A stretch of 6,428 nucleotides of DNA from assembly GCA_003233535.1 (NCBI GenBank), contig QIMA01000458.1:1-6428 (forward strand). The letters run 5' to 3'. This document shows, piece by piece, positions 1 to 6,428 of the stretch. The notes below the pieces were generated by a model. It saw only the letters and a list, made by a program, of their open reading frames with translations, did no database searches and had not been told where the DNA came from. Every line of letters starts with the position of its first letter. The stretch's first letter is position 1. Origin of the DNA: Rhodanobacteraceae bacterium. Its GTDB lineage: Bacteria; Pseudomonadota; Gammaproteobacteria; Xanthomonadales; SZUA-5. The translations under genes were made by a program, and so were the position numbers.

Positions 1-1
1 G

Positions 2-859
2 TTGGGCGGCATCTCCGACCACCGCGACATGCTCGACCACGGCTTCGTTTTCGAAGTTCCTGGGGTCGGTCGTTCTGACGGCAAACCGATCAAGGACATG
101 GGCCTGTTCCGACACGAGGCTGTAGCGGTCGATCCAGCCAGTGGCTACGCCTACCTAACCGAAGATCAGTACACCCAGGCGGGCTTCTATCGCTTCGTCC
201 CGAAAACCAAGAGCAAGTATGCCAATGGCGGCGAACTGCAGATGCTGCGGGTTAAAGGCCAGCCGGATTTGCGCAAGGATGCTCCGCGCCACCAACCAAT
301 GGAGGCCGACTGGGTCCCCATCGAGCAGCCTACGCGCGGCCGCATCAATGCCGACGACAAGATCGGCATGGGCGTTTCTCAGCAGGGTATCGCTCAGGGA
401 GCGACCCGCTTCACCCGTCTGGAGGGCTGTGCCTACACCGACGGCAAGATTTACTTCACCAGTACCGACGGCGGCAACGCTGATGCGGGTCAAGTGTTCG
501 TCTTCGATATAGAGCGCAGCGAGTTGCGCTTGGTTTACGAAATTGGCGCCGCTGAGCGCAGCGAATTCGACTATCCAGACAACATCATTGCGGCGCCGGG
601 CGGCGGACTGGTTGTTTGCGAAGACAGCGCGCTGCGCGGCCCCGGGCGCGGTCAGGCCCTGTACTGGCTGAGCCCGGACTACAAGCCGGTGCGCCTGGCG
701 GTGAACCAGACCAAGATTGGTGGGCGCGATTTGTCCGGCGCAGAGTGGGCTGGCTGCTGCTTTTCAGCCGACGGCAAGTGGCTGTTCGCCAACGTCTATA
801 CGCCCGGTTTCAGCGTGGCTATCACCGGGCCCTGGGACTCACTGTGGCAAAGCGGCTAA
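2..859 (+). CDS. phoX: PhoX/DUF839-family phosphatase-like protein, C-terminal part (5' end outside window)
   Basis: This is the last 285 or so codons of a protein whose start lies left of the window. The frame is open from base 2, and the TTG there is not a convincing start. PhoX enzymes are secreted, metal-dependent (calcium, iron) alkaline phosphatases of beta-propeller fold that release phosphate from organic esters. Counting from base 2, family-typical landmarks are R-H-E (37-39) followed by V-D-P, Y-L-T-E-D (51-55) and F-Y-R-F-V-P (62-67). Further on are L-E-G-C around E141, the T-D-G-G-N loop near 154-158, P-D-N around D193-N194 and C-E-D around 206-208. The closing stretch N-V-Y-T-P-G-F followed by A-I-T-G-P-W is the usual end of DUF839 proteins, so the C-terminus is intact. 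The N-terminal signal and first propeller blades cannot be seen. DUF839 also contains members of unproven activity, so phosphatase function is inferred. It converges on the cytochrome b561 gene and shows no link to the sulfur genes. Confidence 0.82.
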   Translation: MGGISDHRDMLDHGFVFEVPGVGRSDGKPIKDMGLFRHEAVAVDPASGYAYLTEDQYTQAGFYRFVPKTKSKYANGGELQMLRVKGQPDLRKDAPRHQPMEADWVPIEQPTRGRINADDKIGMGVSQQGIAQGATRFTRLEGCAYTDGKIYFTSTDGGNADAGQVFVFDIERSELRLVYEIGAAERSEFDYPDNIIAAPGGGLVVCEDSALRGPGRGQALYWLSPDYKPVRLAVNQTKIGGRDLSGAEWAGCCFSADGKWLFANVYTPGFSVAITGPWDSLWQSG

Positions 860-883
860 TGTCGCTGGCCGAGCTATACGTTT

Positions 884-899
884 CCGGGCACTAGCCCGG
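884..899. terminator. GC-rich hairpin between convergent genes, possible weak terminator
   Basis: CCGGGC (884-889) and GCCCGG (894-899) are perfect inverted repeats around the 4-base loop ACTA. The hairpin lies 24 bases past the stop codon of the PhoX-like gene and about 90 bases past the stop of the opposing cytochrome gene. Neither strand has a proper T-tract after the stem, so this is not a classic intrinsic terminator. It could act as an RNA 3' end stabiliser or a weak bidirectional stop. The rest of 860-986 holds nothing else I can recognise. Confidence 0.35.
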
Positions 900-986
900 T
901 GTTCTGCGCTGTATGGAACTTCAGCCAAGACTTCGGCGTTAATCCACTGCTCGGCGCGAATGGCACACGCTTTAAGCGCTCTGCGG

Positions 987-1517
987 CTACCGCGCTTCAC
1001 CGCTCCACATTCGCCGCAACATGCCATCGCGGTCGATGAACTGGTGTTTTAGCGCGGCCAGTATGTGCAGCACGAGCAAACCGACCGCGACCCACCCCAG
1101 CCATTCGTGGACGTCCTCCAGTTGATGGGCGAAATCGCGGTCTGCCGACACCAGCCGCGGAAAGTTGAACAGGCCGAAGAACGAGGTGTCGCGATCGCGC
1201 GCGTGGCGATAGGCCAAGCCGGTGAACGGCAGCGCCAACAACAGCAGATACCAAGCCCACACCGTGATCTTGGCAATCGCGCTTTCCCATCGCGGCGCCG
1301 TGGGGCTATCGTCCGGAACTCCGCCGTAGAAGCGCCAGCCCAGACGCACCACGAGCAGAAATACTAGCCCTATACCCAACGAAACATGGAAACTGGAGCC
1401 GCCGAAGACATCGTCGTACTCGCCCGCGAACCACTGCAATATAAGCAGCCCGGCCATCGTCCAGTGCTGCAATCGGCTGGCAAAACCCCATCGCTGGGGG
1501 CTATTGGTGAGTATCAT
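987..1517 (-). CDS. Cytochrome b561 family membrane protein
   Basis: A complete 176-residue protein, the usual size for bacterial b561 (CybB-like) cytochromes, which bind two b-type hemes between four transmembrane helices and exchange electrons with quinones. Hydrophobic helices are visible near residues 18-36, 43-63, 84-103 and 138-157. Histidines sit where the family places heme ligands: H18 (Q-H-W, helix 1), H44 (F-H-V-S-L-G, helix 2), H137 (D-V-H-E-W) and H151 (V-L-H-I-L). Extra histidines are at 105, 131 and 158. The first ATG is needed to keep helix 1 and H18, and a purine-rich GGGAAAG lies a few bases upstream of it. The basic C-terminus after helix 4 suggests a cytoplasmic end. The gene is divergent from soeA across a 98-base gap, so the two may share regulation. 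No soeC-type anchor is present here, so this protein is a candidate membrane redox partner for SoeAB. That role is inferred from position; alternatively it serves an unrelated electron carrier. Confidence 0.9.
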   Translation of the reverse strand: MILTNSPQRWGFASRLQHWTMAGLLILQWFAGEYDDVFGGSSFHVSLGIGLVFLLVVRLGWRFYGGVPDDSPTAPRWESAIAKITVWAWYLLLLALPFTGLAYRHARDRDTSFFGLFNFPRLVSADRDFAHQLEDVHEWLGWVAVGLLVLHILAALKHQFIDRDGMLRRMWSGEAR

Positions 1518-1615
1518 TGGGCGCTTTCCCGGCTACGCGACCGGCGCATCATAAACTGCCGCGTTTAACTGTGGCTTGTGTGCTCGCTAGATGCCGTCCA
1601 ACTGAGGTCTCTAGG
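1518..1615. promoter_or_regulatory. Divergent control region between cytochrome b561 and soeA
   Basis: These 98 bases must hold the start signals of both divergent genes, unless they are read from further away. On the minus strand TATGAT (plus-strand 1548-1553) matches five of six bases of a sigma-70 -10 box and would start the cytochrome transcript about 25 bases before its ATG, but no good -35 box stands at the right distance. On the plus strand I see only weak matches for soeA, such as TTTAAC at 1564-1569 as a poor -35. I recognise no clear operator palindrome. The promoter assignments are tentative; the regulatory nature of the gap follows mainly from gene orientation. Confidence 0.4.
1604..1607 (+). 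promoter_or_regulatory. Shine-Dalgarno site that fixes the soeA start
   Basis: GAGG, followed by T, stands 8 bases before the ATG at 1616. The frame is open as far back as 1517, but that ATG has no comparable site, overlaps the cytochrome start codon on the other strand, and would add 33 residues with no family resemblance before the conserved iron-sulfur motif. The site therefore supports the 1616 start. Confidence 0.75.
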
Positions 1616-4447
1616 ATGAATGAAACCAAGACCACCACCTGCTACATGTGCGCCTGTCGCTGCGGCATTCGCGTGCACCTGCAGGACGGACAGCTGCGCT
1701 ACGTAGATGGCAATCCAGATCATCCCGTGAACCGCGGTGTGATCTGTGCCAAGGGTGCAAGTGGCCCGATGCAGCACCTGTCGCCGGCGCGATTGAGCGC
1801 ACCGCTGAAACGGGTGGGACCACGCGGTTCGGGCGAATTTGAGACGATATCCTGGGAAGAAGCGCTAACCACGGTCAGCGCGCGTCTGGGCAAGATTCGT
1901 AACGACGACCCCAACAAGCTGGCTTTCTTCACCGGCCGCGATCAATCGCAGGCGCTCACCGGCTGGTGGGCGCAGTCCTTTGGTACGATCAACTACGCGG
2001 CGCACGGCGGCTTTTGCTCGGTCAATATGGCCGCTGCCGGCCTGTACACGGTTGGCGGCTCGTTCTGGGAGTTCGGTGAGCCGGACTGGGAGCACGCGCG
2101 CACGCTGTGGCTGTGGGGCGTAGCCGAAGATCACGACTCCAACCCGATCAAGCTGGGTCTAAGCAAGCTGCGCCAGCGCGGCGCCAAAATCGTGGTGATT
2201 AATCCAGTGCGGACCGGTTACGGCGCGCTTGCCGATGAATGGATTCCCATCCGCCCGGGCAGTGACGGCGCTTTGGCACTCGCGCTGGTCCACGAGTTGC
2301 TGCGCACCGACCGCATCGACCTGGAATTTCTGGTCCGCTACGCCAATGCCCACTGGCTGGTCGTGCGCGCTCCAGGCGATCCAGCCGACGGCCTGTTCGC
2401 TCGCGATCGCGAAGGCCGACCGCTATGTGCAGTTGCTGGCGAGCACGTGCCCCAACTCGTTCCTGCCGACACGCCGGACATCTCGCCACGCGTGGTTGGC
2501 GAGGTGCGGCTGGCCGACGGCCGCGACGCCGTACCGGTATTCCAACTGTTGGCCGAGCGCTACCTAGATCCTTCCTACGCGCCAGAGGCCGCTGCCGAAG
2601 CGACGGGCATCCCAGCCGAACAGATTCGCGCCCTGGCCGCTGAGCTGGCCGACATCGCTTTTGACCACGCAATAGAGCTGCAGCAGCCATGGACCGATAC
2701 TCACGGTCGACGTCACGAGACGATGATCGGCCGCCCGGTGGCGATGCACGCGATGCGCGGCATCTCCGCCCACGTCAACGGCTTCCACACCTGCCGTTCG
2801 CTACACCTGCTGCAGATGCTGTTGGGCGCGATCGATACGCCCGGCTCATTCCGCTATCAGCCGCCGTTTCCTAAAGCGACACCACCACCGAACAAGCCCG
2901 GTCGCCGGCGCGGCGCCGATGGCAAGCTCGATAGCGCGCCGCTCGGCTTCCCGACCTCGCCCGAAGATTTGCTAGTCAACGCCGACGGCAGCCCGGAGCG
3001 GATAGATCACGCTTTCTCCTGGGAACACCCGTTGGCGGTGCACGGGATGCTGCACACGGTTATCCGCAACGCCTGGGCAGCAGATCCCTACCCCATCGAC
3101 ACGCTGTTTCTGTTCATGGCCAACATGAGCTGGAACTCGGCGATGAATACCAGCCAGACCATGGGTTGGCTGACCGACAAGGACGTCGAAAGCGGCGAAT
3201 ACAAGATTCCCTTCATCGTCTATTCGGACGCTTTTTCCAGCGAGATGGTGGCCTATGCAGACATCATCCTGCCCGACACCACCTACCTGGAACGGCACGA
3301 CGGCATCAGCCTGCTGGACCGGCCGATATCGGATGCAGACGGTGTTGCCGACGCCATCCGCCAGCCGGTCTTTGAGCCGGACCGCGACGTACGCGGCTTC
3401 CAAAGCGTGCTGCTCGACCTCGGTGCGCGCCTGGGCCTGCCCGGCATGACCGATGACGACGGCAACCCCAGCTATCCCGGCGGTTACGCAGAGTATTTAT
3501 GGCGCCACGAACGAGCGCCCGGAGTCGGCTTGCTGGCAGGCTGGCGCGGCGCTGACGGAGAGGCTGATGGCAAGGGCGCACCCAACCCGGAACAGATGCA
3601 GCGCTACATCGACAACGGCTGCTACTGGCGCAGCGAGATGCCGGAATCGGCTCGCTACTTCAAAATGGCTAACCGCGACTATCTGAACTGGGCACAGCAA
3701 CTGGGCCTGCTGCCGGGCGAAGTCGGCACGGCACCGCCCATCGTGCTGCAACTGTACAGCGAGACTCTGCAGCGCTTTCGATTGGCCGCGCAAGGCCACG
3801 GCCGAGTGCAGCCTCCAGACGCACTGCGACCGCGCGTCGAGCGCTATTTCGATCCGCTGCCGATCTGGTACCCACCGTTTGAAAGCCAAACTGCCGATGC
3901 GGCTGGATACCCGCTCGCCGCACTGACTCAGCGGCCGATGTTCATGTATCACTCCTGGGGTGGCCAAAACGCTTGGCAAAGACAAATCGCGGCGCGCAAT
4001 TTTCTCTATGTGCACCCCGACACGCTCGAAGCAGCTAACGTTAAGGACGGCGGCTGGGCCTGGATCGTCAGCCAGCACTCGCGCCTGCGTGCACAGGTAC
4101 GGGCCAGCGACACCGTCGAGCCAGGCACTGTTTGGACCTGGAATGCGATCGGCAAGCGCCGCGGCGCTTGGGGTCTGAACGCCAAGGCGCCGGAATCCAA
4201 CGAAGGCTTTCTACTCAACCATCTAATTTCCGACCAGCTTGCCGACAAAGCGCTGGCCAACGCCGACCCCGTTACCGGGCAAGCTGCGTGGTTCGATTTG
4301 CGCGTGCGCCTAGAACCCTGCGCCGAGGCAGAGCGCGGCTTGGAGCCTCAGTTTGATGAACTACCCGCTCCGCCGACCGGCATCAAGGCGCCAGCGATAT
4401 TGCGCTTTGGAGCCAAGCTGCGGAAGCGCTGGGAGCATCAGCGATGA
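1616..4447 (+). CDS. soeA: Sulfite dehydrogenase (quinone) SoeA, molybdopterin catalytic subunit
   Basis: A 943-residue member of the DMSO reductase (complex iron-sulfur molybdoenzyme) superfamily that I assign to SoeA, which oxidises sulfite to sulfate in the cytoplasm and feeds electrons to quinone through SoeB and SoeC. The protein opens directly on the [4Fe-4S] motif C9-X2-C12-X3-C16-X27-C44, followed by A-K46-G. There is no Tat signal, as expected for cytoplasmic SoeA and unlike PsrA, PhsA or DmsA. F-T-G-R-D-Q-S-Q, A-A-H-G-G-F-C-S-V-N-M and E-D-H-D-S-N-P-I-K match SoeA as I know it. C134 in the F-C-S-V-N segment is the likely molybdenum ligand. The cofactor-binding core spans roughly 50-600, and the C-terminal molydop-binding beta-barrel roughly 770-900, including Y-H-S-W-G-G-Q-N-A-W and W-T-W-N-A-I-G-K-R. 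The frame is unbroken and the length is normal. The stop overlaps soeB by four bases. The exact substrate rests on family resemblance; another sulfur-oxyanion oxidoreductase is the main alternative. Confidence 0.87.
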   Translation: MNETKTTTCYMCACRCGIRVHLQDGQLRYVDGNPDHPVNRGVICAKGASGPMQHLSPARLSAPLKRVGPRGSGEFETISWEEALTTVSARLGKIRNDDPNKLAFFTGRDQSQALTGWWAQSFGTINYAAHGGFCSVNMAAAGLYTVGGSFWEFGEPDWEHARTLWLWGVAEDHDSNPIKLGLSKLRQRGAKIVVINPVRTGYGALADEWIPIRPGSDGALALALVHELLRTDRIDLEFLVRYANAHWLVVRAPGDPADGLFARDREGRPLCAVAGEHVPQLVPADTPDISPRVVGEVRLADGRDAVPVFQLLAERYLDPSYAPEAAAEATGIPAEQIRALAAELADIAFDHAIELQQPWTDTHGRRHETMIGRPVAMHAMRGISAHVNGFHTCRSLHLLQMLLGAIDTPGSFRYQPPFPKATPPPNKPGRRRGADGKLDSAPLGFPTSPEDLLVNADGSPERIDHAFSWEHPLAVHGMLHTVIRNAWAADPYPIDTLFLFMANMSWNSAMNTSQTMGWLTDKDVESGEYKIPFIVYSDAFSSEMVAYADIILPDTTYLERHDGISLLDRPISDADGVADAIRQPVFEPDRDVRGFQSVLLDLGARLGLPGMTDDDGNPSYPGGYAEYLWRHERAPGVGLLAGWRGADGEADGKGAPNPEQMQRYIDNGCYWRSEMPESARYFKMANRDYLNWAQQLGLLPGEVGTAPPIVLQLYSETLQRFRLAAQGHGRVQPPDALRPRVERYFDPLPIWYPPFESQTADAAGYPLAALTQRPMFMYHSWGGQNAWQRQIAARNFLYVHPDTLEAANVKDGGWAWIVSQHSRLRAQVRASDTVEPGTVWTWNAIGKRRGAWGLNAKAPESNEGFLLNHLISDQLADKALANADPVTGQAAWFDLRVRLEPCAEAERGLEPQFDELPAPPTGIKAPAILRFGAKLRKRWEHQR
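4431..4435 (+). promoter_or_regulatory. Shine-Dalgarno site for soeB inside the end of soeA
   Basis: GGGAG lies 8 bases before the soeB ATG (4444-4446), within the last codons of soeA. The soeB ATG and the soeA TGA overlap as ATGA at 4444-4447. This arrangement favours translational coupling and equal output of the two subunits. It also supports this ATG as the start, since the protein then begins just before the first ferredoxin motif. Confidence 0.7.
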
Positions 4448-5196
4448 CCAGCCTCCCCGAGACCACCGAGAAGCGTCTAGGCTTGGTTATCGACCTGGAC
4501 CTGTGCGTCGGCTGCCACGCTTGCGCGGTCGCCTGCAAGAGCTGGAATTCTGGCGGCATGGCCGGACCGCTCACCGACGAGTCGCCCTACGGCGCCGAGC
4601 CACACGGGATCTGGCTCAACCGCGTGCACAGCTACACCGCCAAGCGCCCCGAGGACCATGGCGCGCCGCTGACCATGCATTTCCCGCGCTCTTGTCTGCA
4701 CTGCGAGAACGCCGGCTGCGTCACCGTTTGTCCAACCGGCGCCAGCTATAAGCGGCTCGCTGACGGCATTGTGCTGGTTGATGAAGACAAGTGCATCGGT
4801 TGTCAGCTGTGCGCCTGGGCTTGTCCCTATGGCGCCCGCGAGTTCAGCGCGGTCGAAGGCGTGATGAAAAAATGCACCCTATGCGCCGACCGCATCGACA
4901 ACCAAGACCTGCCGGTCGCCGATCGGCAACCCGCCTGCGTGATGGCCTGCCCGACCAAAGCCCGCCTGTTCGGCGACCTCGCCGACCCCGACAGCGAAGC
5001 GTCTCGCTACGCCGAAAAACGGGGCAGTGTCGACCTCTATGGTGAACTCGGCTACAAGCCAGTCAATCGCTACCTACCGCCCAAAGCCCGGCCGGCACCC
5101 GCTGCCGCCATTGCGGCCAAGGACAGCGAAGAGCAATACCAGCCCGAGCAGCTACCACCGCTGCTGAAGTGGTTGGATCGGGTGTTGAGTCGGTAG
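4444..5196 (+). CDS. soeB: Sulfite dehydrogenase iron-sulfur subunit SoeB (four [4Fe-4S] clusters)
   Basis: A 250-residue ferredoxin-type electron-transfer subunit of the DmsB/PsrB/SoeB group, which carries electrons from SoeA towards the membrane anchor. Sixteen cysteines form four [4Fe-4S] sites: C21, C24, C27, C31; C84, C87, C92, C96; C117, C120, C123, C127; and C144, C147, C165, C169. The segments V-I-D-L-D-L-C-V-G-C-H-A-C, H-F-P-R-S-C-L-H-C-E and E-G-V-M-K-K-C-T-L-C, with K-P-V-N-R-Y-L-P-P near the end, fit SoeB closely. There is no signal peptide, so it is cytoplasmic like SoeA. After Y-L-P-P (210-213), where I remember SoeB proteins ending soon, comes a 37-residue tail: an Ala/Pro-rich linker, an acidic Gln-rich stretch and a predicted amphipathic helix at about 240-250. 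It is cotranscribed and overlaps soeA by four bases. No soeC follows; the next gene is convergent. Confidence 0.88.
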   Translation: MTSLPETTEKRLGLVIDLDLCVGCHACAVACKSWNSGGMAGPLTDESPYGAEPHGIWLNRVHSYTAKRPEDHGAPLTMHFPRSCLHCENAGCVTVCPTGASYKRLADGIVLVDEDKCIGCQLCAWACPYGAREFSAVEGVMKKCTLCADRIDNQDLPVADRQPACVMACPTKARLFGDLADPDSEASRYAEKRGSVDLYGELGYKPVNRYLPPKARPAPAAAIAAKDSEEQYQPEQLPPLLKWLDRVLSR

Positions 5197-5198
5197 GA

Positions 5199-5309
5199 AA
5201 GGGCTGAGCTGAGGTACGTTTTAGGTTTTAGCCCGGTGTTGCCGAGAACGACCAATTTGCAAGGATCTAAACCTAAAACCTAAAACCGTGCCCTCAGCTT
5301 TCAGCCCTT
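5199..5309. repeat. Long imperfect palindrome with CCTAAAA heptads, filling the gap between convergent genes
   Basis: The left arm at 5199-5231 pairs with the right arm at 5273-5309 around a 41-base centre. The innermost 14 bases are a perfect inverted repeat, GTTTTAGGTTTTAG at 5218-5231 against its complement at 5273-5286. The outer part pairs AAGGGCTGA and GCTGAGG with the opposite arm, with small bulges at 5287, 5293 and 5299-5300 and one G-T wobble. The right arm carries two full CCTAAAA heptads plus a degenerate copy reaching into the centre (5267-5287). The element starts two bases after the soeB stop and ends five bases before the stop of the opposing permease. It may act as a bidirectional transcription stop or mRNA 3' end protector, or be a dispersed REP-like or MITE-like repeat. 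No T-tract follows either arm, so it is not a textbook intrinsic terminator. Confidence 0.75.
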
Positions 5310-5314
5310 CCCAC

Positions 5315-6428
5315 CTATAACGGCCAAATCCACGGAATGACCAAGGTCGCCATCAGCCAAAGTATGATGTTGAGCGGTAAGCCCACCACCAAGAAGTCGC
5401 GGAAGCGATAGCCGCCGGTGTTGTAGACCATGGTGTTGGTCTGATAGCCCAGCGGCGTGGAAAAGGCAGTAGAGGCAGCGAACATCACGGCGAGCAGGAA
5501 CGGCAGCGGATCGGCATCCATGCTGCGCGCGCTGGTGATCGCGATCGGCGCCATCAGCACAGCTGCCGCGTTATTAGACATCAGTTCGGTAAGTACCGCA
5601 GTGAGCAGATAGACGGCGCTCAGGGTGGCCACGGCGCCCAGCGGCGAAACCACGCCAATCAGGTTGTCTGAGATCCAACGCGCAAGACCCGTATCCTGCA
5701 TCGCGGTGCCCAGCGGGATCATACAGGCCAACAGCAAAATGACCCGCCACTCCACTGCAACATAGGCCTCATCAACGGTCAGGCAGCGGGCTAGCAACAT
5801 CGCAATGACACCAAGCAGGGCGGCGACGGTAATCGGCAGTACTTTGAATGCCGCCAGCCCCACCACCAGCGCCATAATGATCAGCGCCATTCGCGCTCGG
5901 CGCGGCGTTCGCAAACGCTCTCCGCGATCGAGCATGATCAGCTCTTGGCTGCGCCGTAGCTGCGGCAGATCCTCTTTCCGCGCCAGCAGCAGCAGCGAAT
6001 CGCCAAAAGTCAGCGTCACTTCTTTAAGCTTGTCGCGTAAGACCATGCCCCGCCGCTGAATGGCCAGCACCAGCGCGCTGTAGTGTTTATAGAAGTCCAA
6101 CGAAGCCAATGTTTCACCGGCGAAACGCGATCCCGGTGCGATCATCGCCTCGACCAGAACGATGTTGTCGCCCACTAGGTCCTCATCGCTAAGGGCAAAA
6201 TCCGGCGCGATGATCAGCTTAAAGCGGTCGCGAAATGTCATCAGGCCATCGACTTTGCCTTTTACTAGCAGCACGTCATCAGGCCGAACGGTCGCATCCA
6301 GCGGCGAGAACAGCTTGCCTTTGTCGCGAATCACCTCAAGCACAGTGACGCCGTTTTCGCTCTCCCACTCCTGCATGCGTATGCGCCGACCCACCAGCGG
6401 GCTATTGGCCTCGACGCGCAGCTCGCTG
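5315..6428 (-). CDS. SLC13/DASS-family permease with RCK_C (TrkA_C) domains, C-terminal part (5' end outside window)
   Basis: Some 370 residues are visible, ending in a TAG at 5315-5317. The frame stays open to the right edge, so the GTG at 6392-6394 is not the true start: the 11 codons before it already belong to the first RCK_C domain. Counting from that GTG, RCK_C 1 runs to about 60 and RCK_C 2 from about 75 to 147. A hydrophobic half of roughly six to seven membrane segments then follows (about 167-357). The signature S-N-N-A-A (273-277) and T-P-L-G-Y-Q-T-N (313-320) correspond to the paired sodium/anion-binding motifs of SLC13 carriers. Family members of this build place two RCK_C domains between two membrane halves, so about 200 or more N-terminal residues are probably missing. 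Relatives include SAC1/SLT-type sulfate transporters, and others move dicarboxylates. Position beside soeAB makes sulfate a reasonable but unproven substrate. It converges on soeB, so it has its own promoter outside the window. Confidence 0.88.
   Translation of the reverse strand, partial: SELRVEANSPLVGRRIRMQEWESENGVTVLEVIRDKGKLFSPLDATVRPDDVLLVKGKVDGLMTFRDRFKLIIAPDFALSDEDLVGDNIVLVEAMIAPGSRFAGETLASLDFYKHYSALVLAIQRRGMVLRDKLKEVTLTFGDSLLLLARKEDLPQLRRSQELIMLDRGERLRTPRRARMALIIMALVVGLAAFKVLPITVAALLGVIAMLLARCLTVDEAYVAVEWRVILLLACMIPLGTAMQDTGLARWISDNLIGVVSPLGAVATLSAVYLLTAVLTELMSNNAAAVLMAPIAITSARSMDADPLPFLLAVMFAASTAFSTPLGYQTNTMVYNTGGYRFRDFLVVGLPLNIILWLMATLVIPWIWPL

Noticed and set aside
839..1052. Small open frames crossing the 860-986 gap, such as 839-1027 on the minus strand.
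   Set aside because: They have no recognisable ribosome site or family features and overlap the ends of two well-supported genes.
1517..1615. A 33-residue N-terminal extension of SoeA from the ATG at 1517.
   Set aside because: It overlaps the cytochrome b561 start codon, lacks a ribosome site, has no family resemblance, and the ATG at 1616 has GAGG at good spacing right before the conserved iron-sulfur motif.
2199..4260. Long open frames opposite soeA, for example 2199-2690 and 3497-4078 on the minus strand.
   Set aside because: Their translations are Arg/Ala/Pro-rich or otherwise unlike any family and mirror the GC-biased third positions of soeA. They are shadows of a gene with clear homology.
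4444..5196. Assignment of the pair to DmsAB, PsrAB or PhsAB (DMSO, polysulfide or thiosulfate reductase).
   Set aside because: The catalytic subunit has no Tat signal and carries SoeA-like segments throughout, and the iron-sulfur subunit matches SoeB around all four cluster motifs. A reductase role is less likely.
5267..5287. The CCTAAAA tandem units as a telomere-like or CRISPR-like array.
   Set aside because: There are only two full copies and one degenerate copy, with no spacers, and they form one arm of a palindrome inside a bacterial gene array.
5315..6394. A TrkA-type potassium uptake regulator starting at the GTG at 6394.
   Set aside because: The RCK_C domains are followed by a full hydrophobic half with SLC13 anion-binding motifs, and the frame continues upstream past the GTG to the window edge.

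Overview
The window is a GC-rich stretch of bacterial chromosome, most likely from a proteobacterium (probably gamma, possibly beta). That guess rests on high G/C at third codon positions and on the gene families present; no rRNA or other taxonomic marker is here. It holds five protein-coding genes, two of them cut by the window edges. I see no RNA gene, CRISPR array, transposase or phage gene.

Layout. (1) At 2-859 (+) is the C-terminal part of a PhoX/DUF839-family phosphatase-like protein. (2) At 860-986 is a short gap between convergent genes with one small GC-rich hairpin. (3) At 987-1517 (-) is a complete four-helix cytochrome b561. (4) At 1518-1615 is a compact divergent control region. 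(5) At 1616-4447 and 4444-5196 (+) is a translationally coupled pair, soeA-soeB. It encodes the molybdenum catalytic subunit and the four-cluster iron-sulfur subunit of a cytoplasmic, SoeABC-type sulfite dehydrogenase (quinone). (6) At 5197-5314 the gap is almost wholly filled by a long imperfect palindrome whose inner arms carry a CCTAAAA heptad repeat. (7) At 5315-6428 (-) is the C-terminal part of an SLC13/DASS permease with two RCK_C (TrkA_C) domains, entering from the right edge.

How the genes fit together. SoeA should oxidise sulfite to sulfate at a Mo-bis-MGD centre in the cytoplasm and pass electrons through its own [4Fe-4S] cluster and the four clusters of SoeB. In characterised systems a DmsC/NrfD-like anchor, SoeC, then delivers them to quinone. 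No soeC follows soeB here: the palindrome and a convergent gene lie there instead. The only redox membrane protein in the window is the divergently transcribed cytochrome b561, which makes it a candidate electron acceptor or anchor partner. The SLC13-RCK permease belongs to a family that includes sulfate transporters, so it could move the sulfate product, but this is inference from position. The PhoX-like gene has no evident link to sulfur.

The main point of interest is the SoeAB pair without SoeC next to a cytochrome b561, together with an unusual amphipathic C-terminal tail on SoeB. The families themselves are known, and I find no wholly new gene system.
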